Shown in pieces: positions 45,915 through 54,719 of a stretch of 64,000 nucleotides of DNA. Under the pieces are notes generated by a model. It saw nothing but the letters and a program-made list of their open reading frames with translations. It did no database searches and had not been told where the DNA came from. Source of the DNA: Fimenecus sp964540535. GTDB taxonomy: Bacteria; Bacillota; Clostridia; Oscillospirales; Acutalibacteraceae. A program made the position numbers and the translations under genes. Position 1 is the stretch's first letter. Each line of letters opens with the position of its first letter. The stretch covers positions 1-64,000 of the forward strand of contig CAZIMO010000004.1 of NCBI GenBank assembly GCA_964540535.1, read 5' to 3'.

Positions 45915-47330
45915 TTAAAGATTTATTTCTGCTGATTTTCCGTCTGCACCCACGAGTAGAGGTTTAATCTTGTTTACAAGAGCCGTTACCTGCTCGGGAC
46001 ATCTTCCGATATATAAACTCGGTGTAAGAAGCTCGTTCATTTCAGCCTCGCTGAGACCGAATTCCTTTTCTGCAGCCAATCTTGATAACAAATCGCATTC
46101 TTCACCGTTTTTCATCTTTGCGGTAGCTTCCATTGAGCATCTGCGTATGATTTCGTGAAGCTGTTGACGGTTACCGCCGCGTTTAACTGCTTCCATCATA
46201 AGATTTTCAGTTGCAATGAAAGGAAGATACTCTTTCACTGTCTTTTCAATAATTTTTTCATTCACATGCAAACCGTCAGTTACATTTTGCGCCAATCTCA
46301 AAATAGCGTCTGCACACAAGAAGCCCTCAGGCAAGGAAATACGGCGGTTTGCAGAATCGTCAAGTGTTCTTTCAAGCCACTGTGTAGAAGCTGTCATAGG
46401 TGCGTTCATAGCGTCAGCCATAAGATATCTTGCCAAAGAGCAGATACGTTCACTGCGCATTGGATTGCGCTTATATGCCATAGCTGATGAACCAATCTGA
46501 TTTTTCTCAAAAGGCTCTTCTACTTGACGGTCATGCTGTAAAAGTCGAATATCGTTTGCCATACGGTAACAGCTCTGCGCTACAGATGAAAGAGCGTTTA
46601 AAATTCGGCTGTCAACCTTGCGGGGATAAGTTTGTCCTGCAACATCAAAGCATTCATCAAAGCTGAAATCAGCGGCAATTTGTTTATTCATTTCATCAAT
46701 TTTTGCATTATCGCCTTCAAATAAATCCACAAAACTTGCCTCTGTACCTGTTGTTCCACGGCAACCGAGGAATTTAATATTTTCAATTGCAAAATCAATT
46801 TCTTTAAGGTCTGACAGGAAATCCTGCATCCAAAGTGATGCACGCTTACCGACAGTAACAAGCTGCGCAGGCTGGTAGTGGGTATATCCGAGAGTTGGTA
46901 AATCCTTGTATTTTTCAGCAAAATCAGAAAGGTTTGCCAAAACGCCCAAAAGCTCTGAACGTAAATACGTCAGAGCATCTCTATAAATTACAAGATCGGC
47001 ATTGTCAGTTACATAACAGCTTGTAGCTCCCAAATGGATAATACCTGCGGCAGATGGACAGACCTTTCCGTACGCGTAAACATGAGCCATAACATCATGG
47101 CGCACTTCTTTTTCTCTAGCGCTTACGCAATCATAGTCAATATCGGTAATATGAGCGGAAAGCTCATCAACCTGAGCCTGTGTTATAGGTAAACCAAGTG
47201 ACATTTCTGCCTTTGCCAAAGCTACCCAAAGCTTACGCCATGTTTGGTATCTTGTATCAGAAGAAAACAGTCCAAGCATATAATCGGAAGCGTAGCGCGA
47301 TGATAATGGGGATTCGTATTTATTAGTCAT
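45915..47330 (-). CDS. purB: Adenylosuccinate lyase
   Basis: Releases fumarate from SAICAR and adenylosuccinate. It has 471 residues of the fumarase/aspartase superfamily with signature SSAMAYKRNPMRSERI. The catalytic His region is LGYTHYQPAQ. It lies between purA and guaA in the operon. It completes the two aspartate-dependent steps begun by PurC and PurA. Confidence 0.97.
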   Translation of the reverse strand: MTNKYESPLSSRYASDYMLGLFSSDTRYQTWRKLWVALAKAEMSLGLPITQAQVDELSAHITDIDYDCVSAREKEVRHDVMAHVYAYGKVCPSAAGIIHLGATSCYVTDNADLVIYRDALTYLRSELLGVLANLSDFAEKYKDLPTLGYTHYQPAQLVTVGKRASLWMQDFLSDLKEIDFAIENIKFLGCRGTTGTEASFVDLFEGDNAKIDEMNKQIAADFSFDECFDVAGQTYPRKVDSRILNALSSVAQSCYRMANDIRLLQHDRQVEEPFEKNQIGSSAMAYKRNPMRSERICSLARYLMADAMNAPMTASTQWLERTLDDSANRRISLPEGFLCADAILRLAQNVTDGLHVNEKIIEKTVKEYLPFIATENLMMEAVKRGGNRQQLHEIIRRCSMEATAKMKNGEECDLLSRLAAEKEFGLSEAEMNELLTPSLYIGRCPEQVTALVNKIKPLLVGADGKSAEINL

Positions 47331-47378
47331 AATCTATCTCCTTATTATGTAAATCTTCGTAATGTCTTTTACTGTATT

Positions 47379-48653
47379 TTATCTGATAATAATACTTTCT
47401 CTTTCGGGTCCTACAGAGACGTATTTAATAGAACATCCGATTTGTTTTTCAATGTATGTTACATATTCCTGTGCCTGTACAGGAAGTTCTTCCCAAGTAC
47501 GGACATTGGAAATGTCACATTTCCAGCCGTCGAAATATTCAATTACAGGCGTTGCATTTTTCAGAGCGAAAGGCAATGGGAAACGGTCAATCTGTTCGCC
47601 GTTCAGCACATAATGCGTACAAACAGGAATTTTATCCATATAGCTGAGTACATCAAGCTTGGTAAGAGCAATGGCTGTTGCCGCTTGAACCTCAACACCG
47701 TAACGGGTTGCAACAATATCAAGAGGACCTACTCTGCGGGGTCTGCCTGTTTTTGCACCGTATTCAAAGCCGTTTTTACGAAGCTCTTCTGCTTCATCTC
47801 CGAACATTTCGCAAACAAACGGACCTTCGCCGACACAAGTTGAATATGCTTTTACAACGCCGTATACCTCGTCAATTTTAGCACTCGGCAAGCCTGAACC
47901 GATAGGTGCATAAGCTGCTGTTGTGTTTGATGATGTTGTATATGGAAAAATACCGTAATCCAAATCTCTGAGAGAACCGAGCTGAGCTTCAAAAAGAATA
48001 CCCTTACCTTCTGCTTGAGCATCTCTTAAAAATGCTCCTGTATCACAAACATAAGGCTTAATTTTTTCGCAATAGGTTTCAATCCACTCTTCAAGCATTT
48101 CCATCGTATACGGTTCTGCACCGTAAACTTTTGTAAGAGTAAGATTTTTCCACTCCATTAAATCTGCAAGATGTGCTTTAAGCTCATCCGGATAAAAAAG
48201 TTCGCCTGCAAGAACAGTCTTTTTCTGATATTTATCTGAATAAAACGGCGCAATACCCTGCTTGGTTGAACCGTATTTTTTATCGGCAAGACGCTGTTCT
48301 TCAAGCTCGTCCATATCACGATGCCAAGGAAGAAGAAGAGAAGCGCGGTCGCTGATTTTTAAATTTTCGGGAGTAAGGGATACTCCGTTCGCCATAACCT
48401 CCTGCATCTCTGTCCAGAGATTTTGAGGGTCAAGGGCAACGCCGTTACCGAGAATATTGACAACGCCGTTTCTGAAAATACCAGAAGGAAGAAGGTGGAG
48501 TGCGAATTTACCAAGCTCGTTAATTACAGTATGTCCGGCATTACCGCCGCCCTGAAAGCGTACAACTACATCATAGTTTTCGGTAAGGAGATCTACCATT
48601 CGGCCTTTTCCTTCATCTCCCCAGTTGATACCTACGATTGCACAGTTTGCCAT
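47379..48653 (-). CDS. purA: Adenylosuccinate synthetase
   Basis: GTP-dependent condensation of IMP with aspartate toward AMP. It has 424 residues. The N-terminal phosphate loop is INWGDEGKGRMVD and FQGGGNAGHTV follows. It lies 13 bases after purC, and a gap of 48 bases separates it from purB. Confidence 0.97.
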   Translation of the reverse strand: MANCAIVGINWGDEGKGRMVDLLTENYDVVVRFQGGGNAGHTVINELGKFALHLLPSGIFRNGVVNILGNGVALDPQNLWTEMQEVMANGVSLTPENLKISDRASLLLPWHRDMDELEEQRLADKKYGSTKQGIAPFYSDKYQKKTVLAGELFYPDELKAHLADLMEWKNLTLTKVYGAEPYTMEMLEEWIETYCEKIKPYVCDTGAFLRDAQAEGKGILFEAQLGSLRDLDYGIFPYTTSSNTTAAYAPIGSGLPSAKIDEVYGVVKAYSTCVGEGPFVCEMFGDEAEELRKNGFEYGAKTGRPRRVGPLDIVATRYGVEVQAATAIALTKLDVLSYMDKIPVCTHYVLNGEQIDRFPLPFALKNATPVIEYFDGWKCDISNVRTWEELPVQAQEYVTYIEKQIGCSIKYVSVGPERESIIIR

Positions 48654-48666
48654 AATTATTCCTCCG

Positions 48667-49380
48667 TTATATATGCTCTGTAAGACGCTTCATTACCTCT
48701 GCATAAGCATCTTCAACTCCGCCAAGATCACGACGGAAACGGTCTTTATCTAATTTCTCACCTGTTTTGCTGTCCCAAAGTCTGCAAGTATCGGGGCTGA
48801 TTTCGTCTGCAAGAACAATAGAATCGTCTGCTACTTTACCGAACTCCAATTTAAAGTCAACTAAAGTTACACCGCATTCTGCCCAGAATGCTTTTAACTG
48901 CTCATTAACAGCAAAGGCATATTTCTTAATGGTTTCAATTTCTTCGGGTGTTGCAAGCTTCATTGCAATTGCATGATATGCGTTCATAAGCGGATCGCCG
49001 AGGTCATCGTTTTTGTAAGAAAACTCGATAGTGGGAGTTTCAAAAACTAAACCTTCATCTACACCGAATCTCTTTGAAAAAGAACCGGCGGCGATGTTTC
49101 TGATAATAACCTCAAGAGGAACGATTGATACCTTTTTTACCAATGTTTCGCGGTCGTTGAGTTCCTCTACAAAATGAGTGGGAACTCCTGCCTTCTCAAG
49201 GCGTTGCATTAACATATTACTCATTCTGTTGTTGATAACACCTTTGCCGACAATTGTACCCTTTTTGAGTCCGTTAAATGCCGTAGCATCGTCCTTATAG
49301 GAAACAATAAGAAGCTCCGGATTGTCAGTGGTGAATACCTTTTTGGCTTTTCCTTCATAAAGTTGTTCTCTTGTGGTCAT
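48667..49380 (-). CDS. purC: SAICAR synthetase
   Basis: Joins CAIR and aspartate in purine synthesis. It has 237 residues with YEGKAKKVF at the N-terminus, the KDDATAFNG loop, and ISPDTCRLWD near the C-terminus. GGAGG precedes the ATG. It is the first gene of an eight-gene operon and follows a 160-base leader with its own promoter, terminator and further RNA structure. Other purine genes (purD, purE, purH, purL, purM, purN) are not present here. Confidence 0.97.
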   Translation of the reverse strand: MTTREQLYEGKAKKVFTTDNPELLIVSYKDDATAFNGLKKGTIVGKGVINNRMSNMLMQRLEKAGVPTHFVEELNDRETLVKKVSIVPLEVIIRNIAAGSFSKRFGVDEGLVFETPTIEFSYKNDDLGDPLMNAYHAIAMKLATPEEIETIKKYAFAVNEQLKAFWAECGVTLVDFKLEFGKVADDSIVLADEISPDTCRLWDSKTGEKLDKDRFRRDLGGVEDAYAEVMKRLTEHI

Positions 49381-49492
49381 ATTTTAATACCTCCAAATAA
49401 AATTAACGACTTCAAACAAATAGGGCATTGATGTTTTAATGAGGGAACATTAAAATACAACTTTGCCCTTAAATGTATTTAATTGTTGTCAC
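49381..49492 (-). promoter_or_regulatory. Structured proximal leader of purC
   Basis: Between the leader terminator and the purC RBS. On the minus strand, AAATACA (49474-49480) can pair with TGTATTT (49453-49459). The loop of that hairpin contains AGGGCA (49464-49469), which matches TGCCCT (49422-49427) downstream. A hairpin TTTTAATG / CATTAAAA (49434-49455) lies between. The arrangement allows a pseudoknot. No known riboswitch class is recognised. Confidence 0.45.
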
Positions 49493-49542
49493 AAAAAGAG
49501 GCAAAGATCCTTTGAGAACCACCCAAAGACGCCTTTGCCTTT
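49493..49542 (-). promoter_or_regulatory. ANTAR-type hairpin and terminator (attenuator) of the purC operon
   Basis: Read on the minus strand, AAAGGC-AAAGGC-GUCUUU (49525-49542) is a 6-bp stem with hexaloop AAAGGC (A at 1, G at 4). It overlaps the 5' arm of a larger hairpin AGGCAAAG...CUUUGCCU (49499-49540), which ends in CUUUUU. The two folds are mutually exclusive, as in antitermination. Transcription should start about 49546 from the promoter at 49553-49581. Confidence 0.7.
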
Positions 49543-49552
49543 TTCCTCCAAT

Positions 49553-49581
49553 ATCATACTCTTTTTTGAGTATTTTGTCAA
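49553..49581 (-). promoter_or_regulatory. Promoter of the purC operon
   Basis: TTGACA (49576-49581), 17 bases, TATGAT (49553-49558) on the minus strand. An inverted repeat ATACTC-T6-GAGTAT (49556-49573, plus-strand sense) lies between the boxes and could be an operator. Confidence 0.8.
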
Positions 49582-49643
49582 CAACTTATAATAAGGTTTT
49601 GAAAAAAGTCACATTGGAGTTTTTTGACGTTATTGAAAATATT

Positions 49644-51740
49644 TTATTTTACACCAAAAAGCAAGTCTGCGTATGACGGATAAGGCCAATAAGACTTAGC
49701 CGTACGGGTTTCAGCTTCATCACAGGCAAGACGAAGCTCGCACATTTTAATAAGCACAATGTCACGAATCATTTCAGCTTCTGAACCTATATCTTCTGCC
49801 TTCTGAAGCGATAAAAGCGCATTCTCAAGCTCTTCAGTTTTTTCTGCAATGCTGTCTGTTAATGCCGAAAGTCTGCGAACAAGATTTGTTTCATAACCGC
49901 AAGCAAGCGAGCTGTCAAGAGCTTTCTTTGCAGCAGCAACTTTGGCAATATCAGCAGTAAATGCTTCAATTGCAGGAATGATTTGTGTTTTTGCCATATC
50001 AACCATTGTATTTGCTTCGATTGTTATTGTTTTGCAATAGTTTTCAAGCATAATTTCATATCTTGAATGAAGTTCTGCTTCTGTGAATACACCGTGAGCA
50101 GTCAGCATATCCACATTCTTCTTATCAAGCAAATGCGGTATACAGTCTGCTGTGGTACGGTAGTTGAGAAGTCCGCGCTTTTCTGTTGCTTCCTTTATCC
50201 AACTTTCATCATATCCGTTGCCGTTGAAAATAATACGCTTGTGGTCTTTAATCGTTTTTTGAATCATCTCGTGAAGAGCTGTTTCAAAATCGTCAACGCC
50301 CTCTAATCTGTCCGCATATATTTTAAGAGATTCGGCAACCGCTGTGTTAAGCATAATATTAGCACAGGCGATACTGTTAGAAGAACCGAGCATACGGAAT
50401 TCAAATTTATTGCCTGTGAAAGCAAATGGAGAAGTTCTGTTACGGTCAGTGGTATCACGGTTAAACTTAGGCAGAACATCAACACCGAGCTTCATTTGTG
50501 TCTTTTCTGCTCCGTGATAAGGTGTATCGGTTTCGATTGCTTCAAGAACTCCATTAAGCTCATCGCCAAGGAAAATTGATACAACTGCCGGCGGTGCTTC
50601 ATTTGCACCGAGACGGTGGTCATTACCTGCGGTAGCTACTGAAATACGAAGCAAATCCTGATAATCGTCAACCGCTTTGATTACAGCGCACAGGAATAAA
50701 AGAAACTGTGCATTTTCATATGGAGTTTCACCTGGAGAAAGCAGATTTTGACCTGCATCGGTAGAAATTGACCAATTGTTGTGCTTGCCGCTTCCGTTGA
50801 CACCTGCAAAAGGTTTTTCGTGCAATAAACACACAAGACCGTGTTTAGCGGCAACAGTTTGCATAATTTCCATTGTGAGCTGATTATGGTCGGTTGCAAT
50901 ATTAGTCGTTGTATATATAGGTGCAAGTTCGTGCTGTGCAGGAGCAACTTCGTTATGTTCAGTCTTCGCTAAAACTCCAAGCTTCCAAAGTTCATTATTC
51001 AGTTCTTCCATATAAGCTGCAACTTTGGGCTTGATTACGCCGAAATAGTGATCATCCATTTCCTGTCCTTTCGGCGGTCTTGAACCAAACAGAGTACGGC
51101 CTGTAAAACGAAGGTCCGGGCGCTGTTCATACATCTCTTTTGTAATCAAAAAATATTCCTGCTCGGGACCCACAGAGCTTGTAATACGTTTAACACTGTC
51201 ATTGCCGAACAATCGCAAAATTCGCAGAGCTTGTTTATTGAGTGCTTCCATAGAACGAAGTAATGGTGTTTTCTTATCTAAAGCGTGACCGCCGTAAGAA
51301 CAGAATGCCGTTGGTATACAAAGGGTTTTTCCTTTGATAAAAGCGTATGAAGTAGGATCCCACGCAGTATAACCTCTTGCCTCAAAGGTAGCCCTGAGTC
51401 CGCCGCTGGGAAAAGAAGATGCGTCCGGCTCACCTTTGATAAGCTCTTTGCCTGAAAACTCCATAATTACACCGCCGTCTGGCGACGGAGAGATAAAACT
51501 GTCATGTTTTTCGGCTGTAATGCCTGTAAGCGGCTGAAACCAATGAGTATAATGAGTTGCGCCGTTGGATACTGCCCAATCTTTCATAGCTGTTGCTACT
51601 GCATTTGCAACACTGATATCTAATTCAGTGCCTTCATCAATAGTCTTTTTCAGCGACGCATACACTTTAGCTGACAAAGTTGCTTTCATTATTCTATCAT
51701 CAAAAACACGACTTCCAAAATACTCCGTTACAGTTTTCAT
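49644..51740 (-). CDS. glnN: Glutamine synthetase type III
   Basis: Makes glutamine from glutamate, ammonia and ATP. At 698 residues it matches the long GSIII class of Bacteroides, cyanobacteria and Clostridia. Features include EYFGSRVF at the N-terminus, GPEQEYFLI (metal/glutamate site), TEHNEVAPAQHELAP and KHNNWSIST blocks. ATG 51740 follows AAGGAG; the extra upstream frame runs through the leader terminator. It is preceded by gdhA in the same direction with a terminator between them. Confidence 0.96.
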   Translation of the reverse strand: MKTVTEYFGSRVFDDRIMKATLSAKVYASLKKTIDEGTELDISVANAVATAMKDWAVSNGATHYTHWFQPLTGITAEKHDSFISPSPDGGVIMEFSGKELIKGEPDASSFPSGGLRATFEARGYTAWDPTSYAFIKGKTLCIPTAFCSYGGHALDKKTPLLRSMEALNKQALRILRLFGNDSVKRITSSVGPEQEYFLITKEMYEQRPDLRFTGRTLFGSRPPKGQEMDDHYFGVIKPKVAAYMEELNNELWKLGVLAKTEHNEVAPAQHELAPIYTTTNIATDHNQLTMEIMQTVAAKHGLVCLLHEKPFAGVNGSGKHNNWSISTDAGQNLLSPGETPYENAQFLLFLCAVIKAVDDYQDLLRISVATAGNDHRLGANEAPPAVVSIFLGDELNGVLEAIETDTPYHGAEKTQMKLGVDVLPKFNRDTTDRNRTSPFAFTGNKFEFRMLGSSNSIACANIMLNTAVAESLKIYADRLEGVDDFETALHEMIQKTIKDHKRIIFNGNGYDESWIKEATEKRGLLNYRTTADCIPHLLDKKNVDMLTAHGVFTEAELHSRYEIMLENYCKTITIEANTMVDMAKTQIIPAIEAFTADIAKVAAAKKALDSSLACGYETNLVRRLSALTDSIAEKTEELENALLSLQKAEDIGSEAEMIRDIVLIKMCELRLACDEAETRTAKSYWPYPSYADLLFGVK

Positions 51741-51784
51741 AGATATATTCTCCTTAACATATAATCGACTAACTTGTTTATTGC

Positions 51785-51830
51785 AAAAGAGAAAGACACC
51801 TTTAATGATTAACATTAAAGACGCCTTTGC
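51785..51830 (-). promoter_or_regulatory. Leader terminator/attenuator of glnN
   Basis: A 13-bp stem with G-U pairs (GGCGUC-CUUUAAUG side at 51813-51825; its partner at 51795-51807), then UUUCUCUUUU. The 5' arm contains the shared box GCAAAGGCGTCTTT (51817-51830). The small hexaloop hairpin seen at purC is poorly formed here because the flanking bases do not pair well. It lies between gdhA and glnN, so it may control read-through. Confidence 0.6.
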
Positions 51831-51842
51831 TCAATTATTTAA

Positions 51843-53177
51843 TTATACAATACCCTGTGCATTCATTGCGGCTGCTACCTTTTCAAAGCCTGCAATATTA
51901 GCACCGATTACATAGTTGCCTTCAAAGCCGTATTTCTTTGCGGCATCGTCAATATTGTGATACAAATTAACCATAATAGCTTTAAGCTTTGCATCAACCT
52001 TTTCAAAAGACCAATATGTTCTTTCGCTGTTCTGTGACATTTCGAGAGCTGATGTTGCAACACCGCCTGCATTGGCAGCTTTACCGGGTAAGAAGTAAAT
52101 TCCGTTTTCCAAAAGATAATCAGTAGCTTCTGCAGTAGTTGGCATATTTGCGCCCTCTGCAACAGCAATTACGCCGTTTGCAACCAAGGTTTTTGCATCT
52201 TCTAAATCAAGCTCATTCTGTGTTGCACAAGGAAGTGCGATGTCACTCTTAACGCTCCATACACCCTTACCTTCGTGATATTCGGCATTCGGTCTGTAGT
52301 TTTTATACTCAGTAAGTCTTTGACGCTTAATCTCTTTGATTTCTTTAAGTGCTTCGACATCAATACCGTCCGGATCATATATCCAACCGTTTGAATCTGA
52401 ACATGTAACAACCTTTGCACCGAGTTGTTCTGCTTTTTTAATAGCGTAAATAGCAACATTACCTGCACCGGAAACAGTAACTGTCTTGCCCTCGAGAGTT
52501 TCGTCATGACATTTAAGCATTTCTTCAACGATATAGAGAAGTCCGAAGCCTGTTGCTTCCGTTCTTGCAAGAGAACCGCCGTAAGAAAGTTCTTTACCTG
52601 TTAATACACCCTCAAACAATCCGCGGAGTTTCTTATACTGACCGAACATATAACCAATCTCACGGGCGCCTGTACCGATATCGCCTGCAGGAACGTCAGT
52701 ATCTGCACCGATGTATTTGCAAAGCTCGCTCATAAAGCTCTGGCAGAAAGCCATAACCTCACGGTCTGATTTGCCTTTAGGGTTAAAGTCTGAACCGCCC
52801 TTACCGCCGCCGATAGGTAAACCTGTAAGTGAGTTTTTGAAAATCTGTTCAAATCCAAGGAATTTGATAATTCCGAGATTAACAGAGGGATGAAGTCTAA
52901 GTCCGCCTTTATATGGACCGAGAGCACTGTTAAACTGAACGCGGTAGCCTGTATTAACTTGTACCTGACCGTTATCATCAATCCACGGAACACGGAATTT
53001 AATCTGTCTTTCTGGGTTAACAAGTCTTTCAAGAAGCGCATCACGTCTAAAAGCCTGTTCATTAGCTTCAACCACAGGTCGAAGAGAGTAGAGAACCTCT
53101 TTTACCGCCTGGTGGAATTCGGGTTCATTGGGATTTTCTTTGATTACCCTCTCGATTACTTCGTCTACATACGACAT
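51843..53177 (-). CDS. gdhA: NADP-type glutamate dehydrogenase
   Basis: Aminates 2-oxoglutarate. It has 444 residues of the hexameric small-subunit class. Catalytic lysines lie in LPIGGGKGGSDFNPKGKSD, and PAGDIGTGAREIG follows. The nucleotide fold is TVSGAGNVAIYAIKKAEQLG. ATG 53177 has GAGGAGG upstream; the longer frame runs through the leader. It is preceded by its own strong promoter and a leader terminator. With GlnN and GlnA it forms an ammonia-assimilation block. Confidence 0.97.
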   Translation of the reverse strand: MSYVDEVIERVIKENPNEPEFHQAVKEVLYSLRPVVEANEQAFRRDALLERLVNPERQIKFRVPWIDDNGQVQVNTGYRVQFNSALGPYKGGLRLHPSVNLGIIKFLGFEQIFKNSLTGLPIGGGKGGSDFNPKGKSDREVMAFCQSFMSELCKYIGADTDVPAGDIGTGAREIGYMFGQYKKLRGLFEGVLTGKELSYGGSLARTEATGFGLLYIVEEMLKCHDETLEGKTVTVSGAGNVAIYAIKKAEQLGAKVVTCSDSNGWIYDPDGIDVEALKEIKEIKRQRLTEYKNYRPNAEYHEGKGVWSVKSDIALPCATQNELDLEDAKTLVANGVIAVAEGANMPTTAEATDYLLENGIYFLPGKAANAGGVATSALEMSQNSERTYWSFEKVDAKLKAIMVNLYHNIDDAAKKYGFEGNYVIGANIAGFEKVAAAMNAQGIV

Positions 53178-53192
53178 AATATTTCCTCCTCT

Positions 53193-53256
53193 GTAAAAAA
53201 GAAAAGACGCCTTTAACGGTAGGTATACCCTACACATTAAAGACGCCATTGCCTTC
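53193..53256 (-). promoter_or_regulatory. ANTAR-type hairpin and terminator (attenuator) of gdhA
   Basis: Minus strand: GAAGGC-AAUGGC-GUCUUU (53239-53256) forms a stem with hexaloop AAUGGC (A1, G4). Its 3' half is also the 5' arm of a terminator, GGCGUCUUUAA ... UUAAAGGCGUC (53206-53247) with an inner GUAGG/CCUAC stem and tail UUUUCUUUUUU. The folds exclude each other, as expected for antitermination. Confidence 0.72.
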
Positions 53257-53298
53257 TTTACATATAAATTATTCATAACTTTATTTTTTATGTCATAT

Positions 53299-53327
53299 TT
53301 TATACACCAATGAAAAAGATTTGTCAA
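53299..53327 (-). promoter_or_regulatory. gdhA promoter
   Basis: TTGACA (53322-53327), a 17-base spacer and TATAAA (53299-53304) on the minus strand. The transcript would begin near 53292, about 115 bases before gdhA. Confidence 0.85.
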
Positions 53328-53390
53328 CCCCTTTTTTGAAATTTTACATTAAAAATCCTGCAAAAAGTTTTCAAAATTATCATAAAACCG

Positions 53391-53419
53391 TAGAAAAAAA
53401 TTAAAGGTTGTGATACAAT
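53391..53419 (+). promoter_or_regulatory. Probable glnA promoter
   Basis: TAGAAA, a 17-base spacer and TACAAT (53414-53419), plus strand, divergent from gdhA. The leader is short and AT-rich, and has no terminator. Confidence 0.6.
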
Positions 53420-53473
53420 GTAAAAAATTATAATTCTCTAAATAATAAATTGTATAAAAGAGAGGTTATCACT

Positions 53474-54685
53474 ATGAAGTATTCAAAGGAAGAAGTATTA
53501 CAGTATGTAATGGAAGAAGATGTTAAATTCATACGGCTTGCCTTTTGCGATGTATTCGGCAAACAAAAAAATATTTCAATTATGCCAGACGAGTTGCCCC
53601 GCGCCTTTGAATACGGAATTGCCTTTGACGCTTCTGCGATAGCAGGTTTTGGTGACGAATCAAGATGTGACCTTTTGCTTCATCCCGACCCGGAAACGCT
53701 TACGCTGTTGCCTTGGCGACCGGAACACGGCAAAGTTGTCCGTATGTTTTCTTCTATTTCATATCCAGACGGAACACCTTTTGAGTGCGACACAAGAAGC
53801 TTGCTTAAAAAAGCTGTAAACGATGCCAAAAAAGCAGGTTATACTTTTTCGTTCGGTGCTGAACAGGAGTTTTATCTTTTTGAGCTTGACGAAAAAAACA
53901 ACTCAACTGCAATTCCTTATGATAAAGCCAGCTATATGGATATTGCGCCGGAGGACAGGGGCGAAAATATTCGCCGTGAGATTTGCTTAACGCTTGAACA
54001 AATGGGAATTCGTCCCGAAAGCTCACATCACGAAGAGGGTCCGGGGCAAAATGAGATTGATTTTCGTTATTCCGACCCACTCACGGCGGCCGATAATACA
54101 ATGACATTCCAAACTGTTGTTAAAACAGTATGCCGCCGTAACGGTGTATTTGTTGATTTTACTCCGAAACCTATTGCAAACGCACCCGGAAACGGCTTTC
54201 ACATCAATATGTCGGTTAAGCCATGTGACAGCTCGGAAAATCTTTGCTATATGATTGCAGGAGTGCTTGATAAGGCTGTTGAAATGACTGCATTTCTTAA
54301 TCCTACCGAAGATTCGTACAAGCGTTTCGGGCAAAATAAAGCGCCCGGGTATGTTTCATGGTCAAGCGAAAACCGTTCACAGCTTGTGCGTATTCCTGCC
54401 GCTGTCGGTGAATACCGCCGTGCAGAGCTTCGTTCGCCCGATCCTACGGCAAATCCGTACCTTGCTTTTACACTTATCATTTACGCGGCACTTTACGGTC
54501 TTGACAACAAGCTTGATTTACCCAATGCGGCAAATATCAATTTTTACAAAGCAGACAGCATAACATTGGATAAATTCAGAAGACTTCCTGAGAATTTAAG
54601 CTCTGCCTGTGAAATTGCAGCATCAAGCAAGTTTATCCAAAAGCATATTCCCACGGCAATATTGAATATATATTGCAATAAATAA
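53474..54685 (+). CDS. glnA: Glutamine synthetase type I
   Basis: A 403-residue GS, shorter than the usual 440-470. It keeps FGAEQEFYLFELD (metal site), the HHEEGPGQNEIDF block, NGFHINMSV and NRSQLVRIPA. The adenylylation-loop region is reduced, as in GlnA-like proteins paired with ANTAR regulators in Clostridia. ATG 53474 follows GAGAGG. The ANTAR gene lies 34 bases downstream and is probably co-transcribed. Because of its length, a gamma-glutamylamide-type side role cannot be excluded. Confidence 0.92.
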   Translation: MKYSKEEVLQYVMEEDVKFIRLAFCDVFGKQKNISIMPDELPRAFEYGIAFDASAIAGFGDESRCDLLLHPDPETLTLLPWRPEHGKVVRMFSSISYPDGTPFECDTRSLLKKAVNDAKKAGYTFSFGAEQEFYLFELDEKNNSTAIPYDKASYMDIAPEDRGENIRREICLTLEQMGIRPESSHHEEGPGQNEIDFRYSDPLTAADNTMTFQTVVKTVCRRNGVFVDFTPKPIANAPGNGFHINMSVKPCDSSENLCYMIAGVLDKAVEMTAFLNPTEDSYKRFGQNKAPGYVSWSSENRSQLVRIPAAVGEYRRAELRSPDPTANPYLAFTLIIYAALYGLDNKLDLPNAANINFYKADSITLDKFRRLPENLSSACEIAASSKFIQKHIPTAILNIYCNK

Positions 54686-54719
54686 AACAAATAAAAGAAT
54701 ATAAAAAGGAGGAGAGCAA

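Noticed and set aside
47442..47881. Overlapping frames on the plus strand within purA
   Set aside because: Antisense to a clearly coding gene and without family features.
53420..53473. Search for an ANTAR target in the glnA leader
   Set aside because: No hexaloop hairpin or terminator; glnA and the regulator seem to lie outside attenuation.
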